Of a DNA stretch of 64,000 bases, positions 1 to 11,040 are shown in pieces. The DNA lies in assembly GCF_021869535.1 (NCBI RefSeq), contig NW_026262679.1, positions 82,395,143 to 82,459,142 on the forward strand, read 5' to 3'. A program made the translations under genes and the position numbers. The notes under the pieces were generated by a model. It worked only from the letters and a program-made list of their open reading frames with translations. It ran no database searches and was not told where the DNA came from. This DNA comes from Mytilus californianus. Lineage: Eukaryota > Mollusca > Bivalvia > Mytilida > Mytilidae. The first letter of the stretch is position 1. Every line of letters starts with the position of its first letter.

Positions 1-126
1 TAGTGTCACTTAAGTTAAAATGTAGGTCATAATGACCTAATTATAAATGTTTATTAGGAAATTCTAAAATGAGGTCCTTGATTGAATACAATTCCCTGAT
101 AAAACTAATACAAAGCTATACCCAGT

Positions 127-341
127 ACAATAAATTCAGAAATTATTTTGTGCATTAATAACTGCGATTTTGTAATGTAATTTTAGACTGAAATGCGAAT
201 TTAACTTTTGCAATATTCAGAAAAATCCTGTTTAATTCATATAGTAAATTTCAAAATGCGAGTATAAATTAGTGCGATTATAACCCTGTCGCATTTTTCG
301 CAATAATAAAAACATCTCAAATAATTTTAGAATTTACTGTA
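127..341. mobile_element. short inverted-repeat (MITE-like) element, copy 1
   Basis: The ends are imperfect inverted repeats: the left reads TTCAGAAATTATT and the right reads AATAATTTTAGAATTTACTG. The body is rich in GCGATT/AATCGC-like words. A second copy with the same ends lies at 58116-58326 in an ADPGK intron. There is no coding capacity. The class is inferred from the inverted ends and the short length. Confidence 0.5.
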
Positions 342-489
342 ATATTTTTGACATTACATGATTATCACTTTTTTGGTAATGGTTAAAAATTTTACCACTG
401 GTCGTCTCATGATTCCCTAACCTCCACCCTTTCCCACTAAATGTGTCTCTGTACATTTTACAATCAGTTTAAAATGTTCAAAATACCTT

Positions 490-930
490 TCAATTGCCCC
501 TGTAAATAAACTATGTGGGGATGTATAAGAACCCGGCCACATCCGATCTATGATTTTGTTAGATGTACTTATGCTTTGTGTCAATCTGATGAGTTAAGCC
601 TCAACTGACACATGACTGATTTCTTATGTTGTACTGTTACACTACTGTCCCAGGTTAGATGAGGGTTGTCGCCTTCAAACGAATTTAACCTCAAAGAGGT
701 TGTTGTTTGTTGCTGTATACCATATTTGTTTTTCGTTCATTGTTTTGTACATATATTTACGCATTCTAAATAGTTTAACATTTGTGATTTCTGGGCTTTT
801 GATAGCTGACTATGCGGCTTTGTTCATTGTTGAAGGCCATACAGTGACCTATAGTTGTTAATTTTTATGTCATCTAGTCTCTTGTGGAGCATTGTCACAT
901 TTGCAATCAGTTCAAATCACTTCTTTTTTT
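490..930 (+). repeat. dispersed repeat R2, diverged copy
   Basis: This shares ordered landmarks with cleaner copies at 15763-16199, 29700-29985, 35110-35265 and 40140-40520: GATGAGTTAAGCC, CTGTCCCAGGTTAG, ATATTTGTTTTTCGTT, TGTTGAAGGCC and a terminal region like TTGGCAATC. It is non-coding. Its mobility is shown by the copy that splits a reverse transcriptase at 15763. Confidence 0.6.
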
Positions 931-1600
931 AGCTCACCAGTGCCCGAAGGGCCCCATGTGAGCTTATGCCATCACTTGGCGTCCGTCGTCGTCCGTTGTC
1001 TGTCGTTGTCGTCTGTCGTTGTCGTAAACTTTTTCAAAAATCTTCTCCTCTGAAACTACTGGGCCAAATACCTTCAAACTTTAACTAAATGTTCCTTAGT
1101 GTATCTAGTTTATAAATTGTATCGGAAGTTTTGATCCATCGACAAACACGGCCACCATGGCTAAAAATAGAACATAGGGGTCAAATGCAGTTTTTGGCTT
1201 ATATCTTAAAAACTAAAGCTTTTAGAGCAAATCTGATATTGGGTTAAATTGTTCAATTGGTCAAGATCTATCAGCCCTGAAATTTTCAGACGAATCGAAC
1301 AACCCATTGTTGGGTTGCTGCCACTAAATTGGTAGTTTTAAGGAAATTTTGCAGTTTTTTGTTATCTTGAATATTATTATAAATAGATATAAACTGTAAA
1401 CAGCAATAATGTTCAGCAAAGTAAGATCTACAAAAAAGTTAATAAGACCATAATTGTCAATTGACCCCTTAAGGAGTTACAAATGTATTGCCCTTTAAAG
1501 ACAATTTTACACAATTTGTTCATCAAGTTTGCTAACATTTAAAAATCTTCTCTGAAATACAGGTGAGCGATTCAGGCTCTTGAGAGCCTCTTGTTTATAA
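931..1600. mobile_element. non-autonomous element R5 with GGTGAGC-type ends
   Basis: It opens with AGCTCACCAGTG and closes with CAGGTGAGCGATTCAGGCTC followed by GAGAGCCTCTTGTTT. This gives short terminal inverted repeats (GCTCACC/GGTGAGC). A GTCGTCGTCCG-rich segment sits near the left end. No open frame of note. Other traces of the family are at 4690-5290 (right end), 49555-49660 and about 63090-63130. Confidence 0.6.
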
Positions 1601-2540
1601 TTGCAATAACATTCTCATACATGTATGTTTTCTTACCATAATCTTTTTTGTATCAACTATGATTCCTCCATCAGCTACTGTTTGTCTAATCTTGGTAAAA
1701 CATTGCTTGCAGAGACCTACAATGTATGTCTTTGTGAAAATATGGAATAATGCAGCCAGTCAATGGTACCATACACACTAAAAACATCAATAAAACACGA
1801 TCATGTCAATGTCCACTGAGATGAACAATGTTTCAGGTGTGAACAATCAATCAATTTATAAACCTGTTGTTCTACGGCATGATGCCAGTGAATAAATTAT
1901 AATAGACAATCTGTTTTATCAAATTGAAGGTTAAAACTAATTTATTTACAAAAAGGCATGCCTCATCCTAATACATGGACATGATGGAGACATTATTAAA
2001 GTCAGTAAGCAGAATGAATATCAAGACTACATGTAAAACGTCATACACCTTCAAGTGAGAAACTCACACCCTATAAAAATCTAGCTTTCATTTCAGACAA
2101 ATAAAAGGGGAATTGAGATTTCAGTGACAAAAACAAAACAAGTTTAACCTCACTACATTTATGTGTGCCCTTCCAACTAAGGAATATATTGTAGGTTGGT
2201 TTTTACATGTAGTACCGCCGGTATGTCCTTGCTTCAATAGAAATTTATAATAAATTTACAATTTTTTGTATCTTGACCATATATACATGTACATGTAGTG
2301 CAGGTTGTTTTTTTTTATAGTTATTGACTCATTTCTGGTAATTTATAGCTCGCAATTAGATGGTGGTTGTGCGTGTTGCATATATCACATATCTTCATGT
2401 ATTAGAAATAAATGCCTTTTTCCATATACATGTACATGTATATACATGTGTATGTTCATTGTATCACATAATTATATACCTCGCCACTATGTCATGCATA
2501 TGTCATGTGGCAGTTTTAAAAATGAATCTTTTCATAATAC
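1601..2540. other. non-coding stretch
   Basis: No gene, RNA gene or clear repeat boundary recognised. The frames are short, and several ACATGTA words make simple local repeats near 2285 and 2430. Confidence 0.6.
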
Positions 2541-2830
2541 AGTGGTGGATCCATCCTGGGAGGGACCGGTGGTCAAAATAATTATGACGTCTTGAAAGGC
2601 CATTTTATTTTATGGCGCCTGTGTCGCAGTAAGACATCAAACAAAAAATAAAATAGCATTTCAAGACGTCATGTATATTTGGACTAGGGACCAGTTTGTT
2701 AGAACCTTCCCTTTTTTTGGTGATAAATGCTTTTGAATAGGGAAATATCGATGGACCTCCCTTTTTATTCTGCTAAGAACCACCCTCCTTTTTTTTAAAT
2801 TGGCTAGATCCACCCCTGTCATAATTAACT
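2540..2830. repeat. dispersed repeat with internal hairpin
   Basis: The repeat carries phrases such as GTGGATCCATCC, GGGACCAG and AGATCCACCCCTG that flank a palindrome. ATGACGTCTTGAAA at 2584-2597 pairs exactly with TTTCAAGACGTCAT at 2659-2672, and the pairing continues inward imperfectly over ATTTTATTTTA/AAAATAAAAT. Related degenerate wording is found at 6917-7050. Non-coding. Confidence 0.45.
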
Positions 2831-4327
2831 AATTTATTTTTGTAGTTTACCTGACACTTTTGGAATTAGTTGTCATTACAAAAGTCAGTATTCCTATGAT
2901 AGGGTTAGTGCGGTTCCTCCATCACTATCAGCTTTTCACCTTTTGGAGTTTTGCCTCAATGTCAGCAAGACGATCTTTGAATCCACACTTTGTTGAATAG
3001 TCCCGCCAATATATACCAAAAAAGTCTCTGTGCCATCGGCATGGACATATTGACAATTTTATAGCAGCACGATCAACAGAAAACAATGTCACTTATGTGT
3101 ATTTATAAAATAGTCCTCCTGGAACATGTGGAAAGGTTGATAAACAGGCCTCACTGCCCTCACTGGCCTCAGTGCTGTGGATAAATTCAAGGTGGTGGTT
3201 GTGTCCTTTGTACAAAGATAAACCTTGTCTAACAGATGAGTTGCATAGTGATTTGATTGTTCACAACAACCTCCAAGATGAGAAAAATCGGACCGAACAG
3301 AGACGTCTGCTTTTCACTGGAAGCTGCCATATTGCCAGTGAAAGATTTCCACTAAGGGAGACAATTTAACACAAAAATAACATTGAGGCTACCTTTGGGT
3401 AACTTAATGTTAAATTTTGCAAATTAACAAGAAAAAAACCACACATTTGGCCAGAAATATTTTTCAACATAAAATAAATCAATTTTAGCCCAGTTACCAC
3501 CTACTTTAAGTAATTTTAGTTAAATAACTAGAAACAAAAACTATTAGAATTATTGCATTTTATGGTTATTTTAAGAGTATTTTTGATCACTTTTCCATTA
3601 TTTGCCAAGCTAAATTTTTTTACCTGTCTTAGAACTGATATACACCTTTCAAAATATTATAAAAGTTAAGAATAAAAAATATGATCTTAAGAGAAAACTG
3701 CTATTGAGTACATGTAGTATATACAAGTTGTTTATTACATCTGTTGCACGAACTTTCTGGCAACCTGCCAAAAGGTCAGAAATTCTCAAAAAAGCTATTT
3801 TTTTGGTTATTAACTAATGTTCCTTTAAAATATGATAAAAATAATATTTCATTTAAGAGCTATATCAATTATCCAGACCCTTAAAAAGTGCCTAAATAAG
3901 GTGTATTTTTTAGCCATTTTTTAAAATAATTCACTAATATGCAAATTAGGCGGTTTAATGCAAAATAGCGCAAATTAACAAAAAAATTTTTTTTATCTTA
4001 ACTCCTGAATACCTAAAGTTTTTGGAAATATATATAATTTTGGCAAGTTGTAACTACCAATTTGGACGAAATTTGGGATTTTGCATGGTTTTATGGCAGA
4101 CTGGCTCTTAATGTAGGAAATCCAAAATAATACCTTACATTTACACTGAAAAAGAAGAGATACAGTGCATTAATTCATGACACATTCCCTATATACATAT
4201 ACATTGTACTTGACAAAATCCAAAGCACAGGAAATTTATTTTATGGCTGTTCTTCATCTCATAGACGTTCTGATGCATGTAACAGAGAGCAAAAGTTCAT
4301 ACATCACTGCAAGATAAAGATGTATCC
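2831..4327. other. non-coding stretch
   Basis: No gene recognised. A 65-codon frame near 3172-3369 has no similarity I know and no splice context. The stretch is AT-rich with homopolymer runs. Confidence 0.6.
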
Positions 4328-4610
4328 TAGCACAAGTTGTGATATTCTTTGCTGCATGTTGACAATGCTAAATCTTTAACATATGGAGCAGGATCTGCTT
4401 ACCTTTCTGAAGCACCTTCGATCATCCCTGGTTTACGGTGGGGTTCGTATTTCTCAGTCTTTAGTTTTCTATGTTGTGTTTTGTATACTGTTGTTTGTCT
4501 TTTGGTGGTTTTTCGCTTTTTTGCCATGGCGTTGTCAGTTTGTTTTTGACTTTTGAGCTTGAATGTCCCTTTGGTATCTTTCACCTCTCTTTTACAACCA
4601 CTAAATTGAT
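4328..4610 (+). repeat. 3' tail of the YxDD reverse-transcriptase element
   Basis: Diagnostic wording is GGAGCAGGATCTGCTTACC, then TCAGTCTTTAGTTTTCTATG, TTGTTTGTCTTTTGG, GCCATGGCGTTGTCAGTTTG and CTTTGGTATCTTTCACCTC. The same ordered string occurs at 7370-7625, 16325-16622 (minus), 46590-46860 and 56885-57055, and degraded at 17301-17510 and 21440-21610. The short frames over it are by-products of the repeat. Confidence 0.75.
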
Positions 4611-4689
4611 GTCTCAACTTGTTAACTTTTTCCGAATCATCTGAAGCATACAATTTATGAAATTACAAACTAGCATCACAAGACAAGTT

Positions 4690-5290
4690 CTACAAATAAG
4701 TCTGCATTGTCGAAATCGTCAGTCGACTCCTTATTAGAGTTATTGCCTTTTGATGACGATTTTTACCATGTTTTTGCCTTATATCTTAGTAAAATATAAT
4801 AGAAAGATAGAAACTTAAATAAGCAAAAATTATCAGCAAGACAAGATCTACGACTAAGACAATATGGAGGAAATTGTCCGACTACTCCTTATTGGAGTTA
4901 TTGCTCTTTAATGACGATTTTTACCATTTTTTTGCGTTTTGTCTTATATGATAAAAATTATAATAGGTAAATAGACACTTTAAATCACAAAAATGATCAT
5001 CAAGGCAAGATATACTGACAAGTCAAATTTTTATCGATATAGTTAGTAGACTCACTCTTTACAGGAGTGATTGCCCTTAAATGAGGATTTATTTTACCCT
5101 CTTTTGTGTTTTTGAGCAAAAACTAAAGAAGATAGAGAGAAACTAGACAGACTAAAAGATCAGCAATACAAGATCAACAAAACAGATTTTTGTCATGAAT
5201 TCTATTCTCGTCTACAATGTTGGAGAGTGTCCTTTTTTGAATATGCACATAGAACAAGGTGAGCGACACAGGCTCTTTAGAGCCCTAGTT
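4690..5290. mobile_element. R5-type element containing three tandem ~165-bp modules
   Basis: The right end is GGTGAGCGACACAGGCTC followed by TTTAGAGCCCTAGTTTG, matching the R5 end at 1561. Inside, a module beginning near GACTCCTTATTAGAGTTATTG is repeated three times with divergence, starting near 4725, 4880 and 5048. Each has GATGACGATTTTTACC-like and AAGATCTAC-like landmarks. No coding capacity. Confidence 0.55.
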
Positions 5291-5582
5291 TGTATTCCCA
5301 ATTTTTGACATTTTTACCTATAATGTCTGTTTGATTTGCTCACACATTGTTGTCAATATAACGGAATTCTATGCGACTGTCATACAAGTGAGAGGTTTAG
5401 CTAACTATGAAACCAGGTTTAATCCACCATTTTCTACATAAGGAAATGCCTGTATCAAGTCAGGAATATGACAGTTGTTTTCCATTAGTTTGATGTGTTT
5501 GAGCTTTTGGTTTTGCCATTTGATAAGGGACTTTCTGTTTTGAATTTTCCTTGGAGTTCGGTATTTTTCTTCTTTTTTTTCC
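5280..5582 (+). repeat. dispersed repeat, inverted partner of 44870-45130
   Basis: This stretch and the reverse complement of 44870-45130 share a string of matches: GCGACTGTCATACAAGTGAG, TTTTCTACATAAG, TATGACAGTTGTT, TTTGAGCTTTTG and GGGACTTTC. It sits directly upstream of a reverse-transcriptase fossil and may be part of that element's 5' region or a separate insertion. Confidence 0.55.
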
Positions 5583-5584
5583 AT

Positions 5585-6915
5585 ACTAATGGCAATAGCA
5601 ATATTCTGTCTCATTTCTAAATATAAAACCATAAATCCGACATCAACAACAATGCAAATGCCATTGTTTACCAGCATTTTAATCAGTCTGATCATTCAAT
5701 CCTTTATATGCCAGTTACTACAGGACAACCATCTTCATCTTGCAACACCTCTCCGTAGACGCAGTCATGGTCATCGACATTATACACCACCTACTCTTCA
5801 TGATGTCTCTATTAATGACCTTCTGCCATTGATACTAAAGCCGTTAGATATTCATCATATTCGAACAAGGCTTTATTCACTACCCCTTTCAAAACTTCAA
5901 TCTCTGTACAGCTTGTGATTGGAAACCACTGTTAAAAAAATCCAGTCAAACCAATACAAACTCACAGCTATCTTTTCGGATATTGCCAGTCACAGACTTT
6001 TCAGACAAGTCCACATTGGAAAAGATGAAAAGGAGAAAATATTCTTCATAACACTTTCCTTTGACAACAAAGGTCTCGATGCCATCATCTTGGGAAATAT
6101 CTTTAATCATAAATCAGTTCTCTCGAAATAATCTCCTTTCTGTAAAGATCAGTTTGTACCTATCATGTCGTATACCTATACCAAACCAATTGCAACTAAA
6201 ATTTCCAATCACAAACACGTGTTGCAAAATCTCAATATTGACGTGCCAAAACCCCATTCATACATAATCCTGCTGGCGACGTTTATACTGGTGACATGAA
6301 CATTTTCAATAACACTTCTCTGCGAAATTTGTTATCCAAAGGCCCGAAATATCGTTGGCCTAAATCCATCAATTCAGGAGTGGAGACACAACTTCAAAAT
6401 ACTGATGGATTCAGGCAATTGACTAAACTCGAGAAGTTATATGAAGATACTCTTTCCGAAAGCGTAAAGGCTGTGAGGTCGTTTTAAAAAAAACTTACTG
6501 AAGTCTATGAATACACATGCTACATCGATATTTAAAGACCCAAATGTTGCAAAGCACCTGTCCTACCTCCATGACAAATATGTTGTAATCCGTGCAGATA
6601 AAACCCACAAAACAACATTGTTTTTGTGTTTAAATCAAATTACAGAAACAGCTTGATAAAAGAATTAGGTATTGACAATTCACTGGAAAACTCAATGTAT
6701 ACCCACACGACATTTACCAAGGAGGAAATCCGGAATAATCGTAGATCTGTTCAAAGATGAAGAACTGGATATTCCTTCACTGCATTGGGTCCCTTAATTA
6801 CATTAGTGTCATTACACCCAACGTTATATTGCTGGTTTCTCCAAATGCTCCACGAAACCTCTTTATCTAAAATCTATTTTATCAGCAATCAAAGCAAAAA
6901 TCTAGAAATGATTGG
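5585..6915 (+). pseudogene. YxDD reverse-transcriptase element, N-terminal half, broken
   Basis: Several frames in turn encode parts of one protein. There is a hydrophobic stretch with basic and His-rich sequence near 5700-5920. A segment containing FIHNPAGDVYTGDMN and LLSKGPKYR lies at 6250-6365. DKYVVIRADKT-like sequence lies near 6570-6600, followed by YTHTTFTKEEIRNN and a YIAGFSKCSTKPL-like block near 6830-6870. The same blocks recur in the copy at 14940. Frameshifts and stops separate the pieces. The catalytic YxDD region is absent: the sequence runs into another repeat at about 6917. The clade is not certain from memory; it is a reverse transcriptase seen in many bivalve and lancelet sequences. 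Confidence 0.7.
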
Positions 6916-6916
6916 C

Positions 6917-7060
6917 AGGGTGCCCGGCCTCCCTTTTTATGGGAAAAATTTGGTTGATTATATAGGAAATCACTGAAGCATGACCGGATTGGGCCCCTCT
7001 TATGCAGTCATTGCCCCCCCTTTATGAAAATTTCTGGAGCCGCCACTGCGGATCTTCTTA
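6917..7060. repeat. dispersed repeat fragment
   Basis: The phrases GGTGCCCGGCCTCCC, GGGCCCCTCTTATG and TCTGGAGCCGCCACTG lie in the middle of RT-element remnants, replacing the part where the catalytic domain should be. Right after it, at 7048-7080, is a scrap of element tail (GCGGATCTTCTTACTC). Confidence 0.4.
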
Positions 7061-7369
7061 CTCTTTCGGGACACCTGAGATCATCATTAGTGTTTAAAAA
7101 GAGGTACATTTGCTCTTGCTTTAGTTTTTATTGTTGTTCTCTTGGCCTTTTATTTTTTGAATGTCTGTGATGGTTTTATCGGTAACAGTCTTGTCTATTC
7201 TTTATCATGAAAAACTTGTTTCAATTTCAAAATTTTACATCCGGTCAAGTTTCAAGGTTAGAAAATTTACATGACCGATAGTTTATAAATTTGATGATGT
7301 CGTAGGGCTAGATTATAGTTAATTACCAATCCTCTATTGCGTGATGCCTAATCACTTGGTATAACTTAT

Positions 7370-7625
7370 CAAAGTATTTTATAGGAGTAACACGACGGGT
7401 GTCATGTGGAACAGGATCTGCTTACCCTTCCAGAGCACCAGAAATTACCTCCCGGTGTTTTCGTAGGGTCCGTGTTGCTCAGTCTTGTTTTCTATGTTGT
7501 GATTTGTATACTGATGTTTGTCTTTTGGTTGTTTCTAGTTTTTGGCCATGGCATTGTCAGTTTGTTTTCGACTTATGAGTTTGAATATCCCTTTGGTATC
7601 TTTCACCTCTCTTTTGCATTGGAGT
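7370..7625 (+). repeat. 3' tail of the YxDD reverse-transcriptase element
   Basis: It opens with AACACGACGGGTG, then GGAACAGGATCTGCTTACCC, TTGCTCAGTCTTGTTTTCT, GGCCATGGCATTGTCAG and TTTGGTATCTTTCACCTC. This is the same tail as at 4328 and 46590. An 80-codon frame runs through it but reads the repeat, not a host gene. Confidence 0.75.
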
Positions 7626-7984
7626 CTGAGAATACATATGAGGGGTAGTAGCAACAAATTACTGACAATGAAAGATTAAGAAATTTATCGCATATTGTCA
7701 CATTGCCAAACATTTTCATTAGGAAAAACATTAGCAATACCTCAGGAAATGGTTTCAAAAGATATAATTTAAGCGTAGCTACCATTAACGCGCTTGCGTG
7801 CACAAAAACTTGAGACAATGAAGAGAGAGATCTCGTTGTGGTATAATTATCACGCGTACCCTTATTCGTATTTTACTGTCAAGTTCCATATATCGTAATT
7901 GTAAACCATATATTTTGTATGACATGGTTTCATTCACAGCATGTTTTATAAATACCGTAAAATACTGATTATCTCTCTATGACA

Positions 7985-9005
7985 AGGGTGTCTATATATA
8001 AAAGACGCAAAACAAAATCAACGAAAAAACAAAGCGATACGAAATAGGAATCAACGAAACAAAAAGAAATAAAACGGAATAATTCGCTTTTTTCCGTTTA
8101 ATTTTTCAAATGGGTTGATCAGTTGATGTCCTTATCCGTTCTGATTCATATTACATCCATATCTGCATAAGTTAAGATAAATTTTACTTTATTTTCTGAT
8201 TTAAAATAAAACTCCAAGAGTTGTATAATAAATGACGTATGGCCAGAACAAGTTTATGAATAGGAAGGAAAACCTAGAGAAGAGGCATGACTACATGTGT
8301 AGGGACAGGGAGACGAATAAAAGAGAACAATGGCAAAGAAGAGGAAAGAAAAATAAAAGCAAAAGGTAGACAGCAGAAAATTAAAATTGGTGGCGTGCTC
8401 GCCTCGATTGCGGGAGGTCGCGGGTTATTTATCCGGCCAGGTCAAAGTCAAACCATAGCTTGAACATGGTTAGTATTTTCTGCTTCCCTGTCATTTAGCG
8501 GATTTTAGAAGTAAGAGCAACAGATGGTCTGCTCGGAGTCGGAATAATGTGTCCTGGTAGCGTGACAGGTCTGTTTGCGGACTGTTGCCTTGTTAGTAGC
8601 ACGTTAAAAATCCGACTTATCATGTCTATCTAAAACAGCACAGGGTTCATATTCGAAACACCTTAACGTGTTTTCGTCTCGATATGCGTGTACTATTTGC
8701 CATTGGACGCCGAACAATAATTTATCAGCATCATTCAAATGATTCTTTCTACCTGCTATTTATAACAATTTCTTTTTACAACCCATTATTAGTCTAACAA
8801 TCAAACGGAAAGGAGCGAATACTAGTATATATATTTCGTTATCATAAAAAATATTTTGATTCATTTTATTTCGTTTAGCTCATTTTTAACAATTTTATTT
8901 TAATTCTTTTCTTTTCGTTTCGTTGATTTCTTTTTCTTTCGTTGATTTAGTTTCTTTTTTTTTTCGTTCTGTTCCTATTTTGGTTTTCACTTTATTGACA
9001 CCTCT
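7985..9005. mobile_element. possible long-terminal-inverted-repeat element carrying a SINE
   Basis: The left arm (7985-8110) opens GGGTGTCTATATATAAAAGA and is rich in AATCAACGAAA and AAAGAAATAAAACG words. The right arm (8860-9005), read on the other strand, opens AGAGGTGTCAATAAAG and has the same ATCAACGAAA/AAAAGAAA words. The arms are imperfect and of low complexity, so the relationship is moderately supported. Between them lies a tRNA-like SINE (8385-8730). Confidence 0.35.
8385..8730 (+). mobile_element. tRNA-derived SINE, diverged
   Basis: The head reads GGTGGCGTGCTCGCCTCGAT then GCGGGAGGTCGCGGGTTATT and CCGGCCAGGTCAAA. This resembles a pol III A-box/B-box head with a decayed B box (GGTT followed by TATTTATCC instead of CGAATCC). 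A tail segment reads CATTGGACGCCGAACAATAA, then ATCAGCATCA, similar to mollusc SINE tails that I recall. Not a functional tRNA. Confidence 0.5.
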
Positions 9006-9532
9006 CTGCAAAGACGCTTATATTATAGACAACACAACAATACGTTTTGGTATATAGCAATAATGAAATCAAATGCAAATAAAAATAGAATTTATACCAT
9101 GAAATGTTACAAGTCATTTCCTCCTTACTATAGCAAACGACTAAAATAGCAGGATATGGGAGTTTTGTGTAAAAGTGAATAACAAATTGGTATACGTCAC
9201 TTGAAAACACCAGCAAAAAAATATATCAACAAAATAGATTGATATGCAGAAAAGGCATATATTTATCCTGCAATCGACCTTTCTACTGTACTGATACAGG
9301 TGTACAGATAACACGAAGCAATATACGTATACTAGACGTATATAATCTCCTGGTATCCTGCTTCTGTTGCGAGCGAACGGTTATGTCAAATTACTGTTTA
9401 CGTCACAGTTCAATTTGGGGTCCTCATTGCAGTCCGCGTTTAAGTCATGTCGATTTCTTTCAAAAACAAATTCAACGATTGGGATGGAAAAAAAAGTACA
9501 AAATTAATTGCAAGATAACGACAATACTAAGT

Positions 9533-9668
9533 AACTGTTTAGTGTCTTTAAATATCAGCTGTATTTGTACTCGGCTCGAAACAGGAGTAATAGCTCGCTA
9601 AAGCTCGCATCATACCTGTTTCTTAGCCTCGTACAAATACAGCTGATATTTAAAGACACTAAACAGTT
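9533..9668. repeat. foldback element, 38-bp perfect arms
   Basis: Positions 9533-9570 (from AACTGTTTAGTGTC to GTATTTGTAC) are the exact reverse complement of 9631-9668. Farther in, CGAAACAGG and CCTGTTTC also pair, leaving a centre with GCTCGCTAAAGCTCGC. Pairing resumes outside the arms at GACAATA/TATTGTC after an offset of a few bases. The 120-codon frame across it is incidental. Confidence 0.85.
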
Positions 9669-9669
9669 A

Positions 9670-10189
9670 TTGTCTATATAATACGTACACATTGAGATGA
9701 CAAAGCACAATGGCATGTGCGCCATATTCTGAAATTTGTTAGAAAGAGTGTTAATTTTTTAACATGCATAGACATAAAATTCAAATCGTCATATCCATTC
9801 AAAGACAACATTTATGAATTGAAAGCTTTCGTGACATTAATTGTGCAGAAATTGTATCATGCCTATGACTATGACATGTATTGGCGTAAGAGCCACACAT
9901 TTTGTTTGTACTTATTTTTTTTTTTTATCAATATGCAGCGAAAAATACTTTTATCACATATCGGCGTAACAAGTGTCTAATGCCATGTATAATTAAAGTA
10001 AGACAATATGCATATATTCAAAATACTAAATATTTTATACCCAATGGAGTACATACATACTATTGGAAAGTACAATACCTAATGCATTGCTTCTGTTTAA
10101 ATTTTACTGACACCTGTTGATATGAAATATCATTTATATGGTCATATTAATAATCCAATGTTTACAAAACTTTTGAATGTTCGTTATAT
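9670..10189. other. non-coding stretch
   Basis: AT-rich sequence with short frames only; nothing recognised. Confidence 0.55.
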
Positions 10190-10400
10190 TAAGCCCTCCC
10201 CCATTAGCCCAATAATCAGCACTTCTGCGTTGATATGATTATCATTGATATGTTCATATTTATTAATTAACTGTTTACAAAACTTTGAATTGTTTGTATG
10301 CGAGGATTTTCTACCCAAGAAATAGAATACCTTAGCCGTATTTGGCAAATTCTTACGGAATTTTTTGGCCCTCAAAGCTTGTTCAAATTGTACTATTACT
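10190..10400 (+). repeat. dispersed repeat (CAGCACTTCTG family), copy 1
   Basis: Shared with 13395-13690: AATCAGCACTTCTG, GTTGATATGA, TTGATATG.TCATATTTAT, CTGT.TACAAAACTTTGA and TTTCTACCCAAG. Non-coding. Confidence 0.6.
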
Positions 10401-10739
10401 TTATTTGTTTTTTTTAAACTTTTTTGATTCGGGCGTCACTAATGAGTCTTTTGTAGACGAAAAAAGTATAACAAAAATACAGGATTCCAAGGCAAATCTG
10501 AAAAGGGGAAGTCCATTAAACTGACAAAATGAAACACTATCAATCAACGTAAAAAATGGGGGGGGGTAAAGCTAGCTAAACTCCCCATTTGTATGACAGT
10601 TGTTTATAGTTCCGTTAAACTGACAAAACTGGGCGAGCAATCCAAACCTTAGATTGCTATAACACATTATTATAGTAATTTCAGCCCAAATAGACATAAA
10701 AGGTTGATTGATGTGACAATAATTGGGATCCAGCGGCCA

Positions 10740-11040
10740 AAAACAGTGTAATAAAATTGAGAATGGAAATGGGGAATGTGTCAAAGAGACAACAACCCGA
10801 CCATAGAACAGACAACAGCAGAAGGTCACCAACAGGTCTTCAATGCAGCGAGAAATTCCCGCACCCGGAGGCGTCCTTTAGCTGGCCCCTAAACAAATAT
10901 ATATACTAGTTCAGTGATAATGAACGCCATACTAAACTCCAAATTGTACACAAGAAACTAAAATTAAAAATAATACAAGACTAACAAAGGCTAGAGGCTC
11001 CTGACTTGGGACAGGCGCAAAAAAGCGGCGGGGTTAAACA
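10740..11040. repeat. dispersed repeat R3, copy 1
   Basis: Landmarks: GGGGAATGTGTCAAAGAGAC, CACCAACAGGTCTTCAATG, TTAGCTGGCCCCTAAACAA, ACTAGTTCAGTGATAA, CAAGACTAACAAAGGCTAGA and CCTGACTTGGGACAGG. A second copy at 16758-17040 interrupts a reverse transcriptase, so R3 is a mobile unit. Here it continues into GCGGGGTTAAACATGTT, which also occurs in reverse-orientation R2 (38580). Confidence 0.7.

Noticed and set aside
3172-3369. 65-codon frame
   Set aside because: No similarity or splice context; this length is expected by chance.
5405-5695. 96-codon minus-strand frame
   Set aside because: It is antisense to the dispersed repeat and RT-element start; the plus-strand reading explains the sequence.
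9239-9601. 120-codon frame
   Set aside because: It runs into the arm of the 9533 foldback element and has no recognisable domain.
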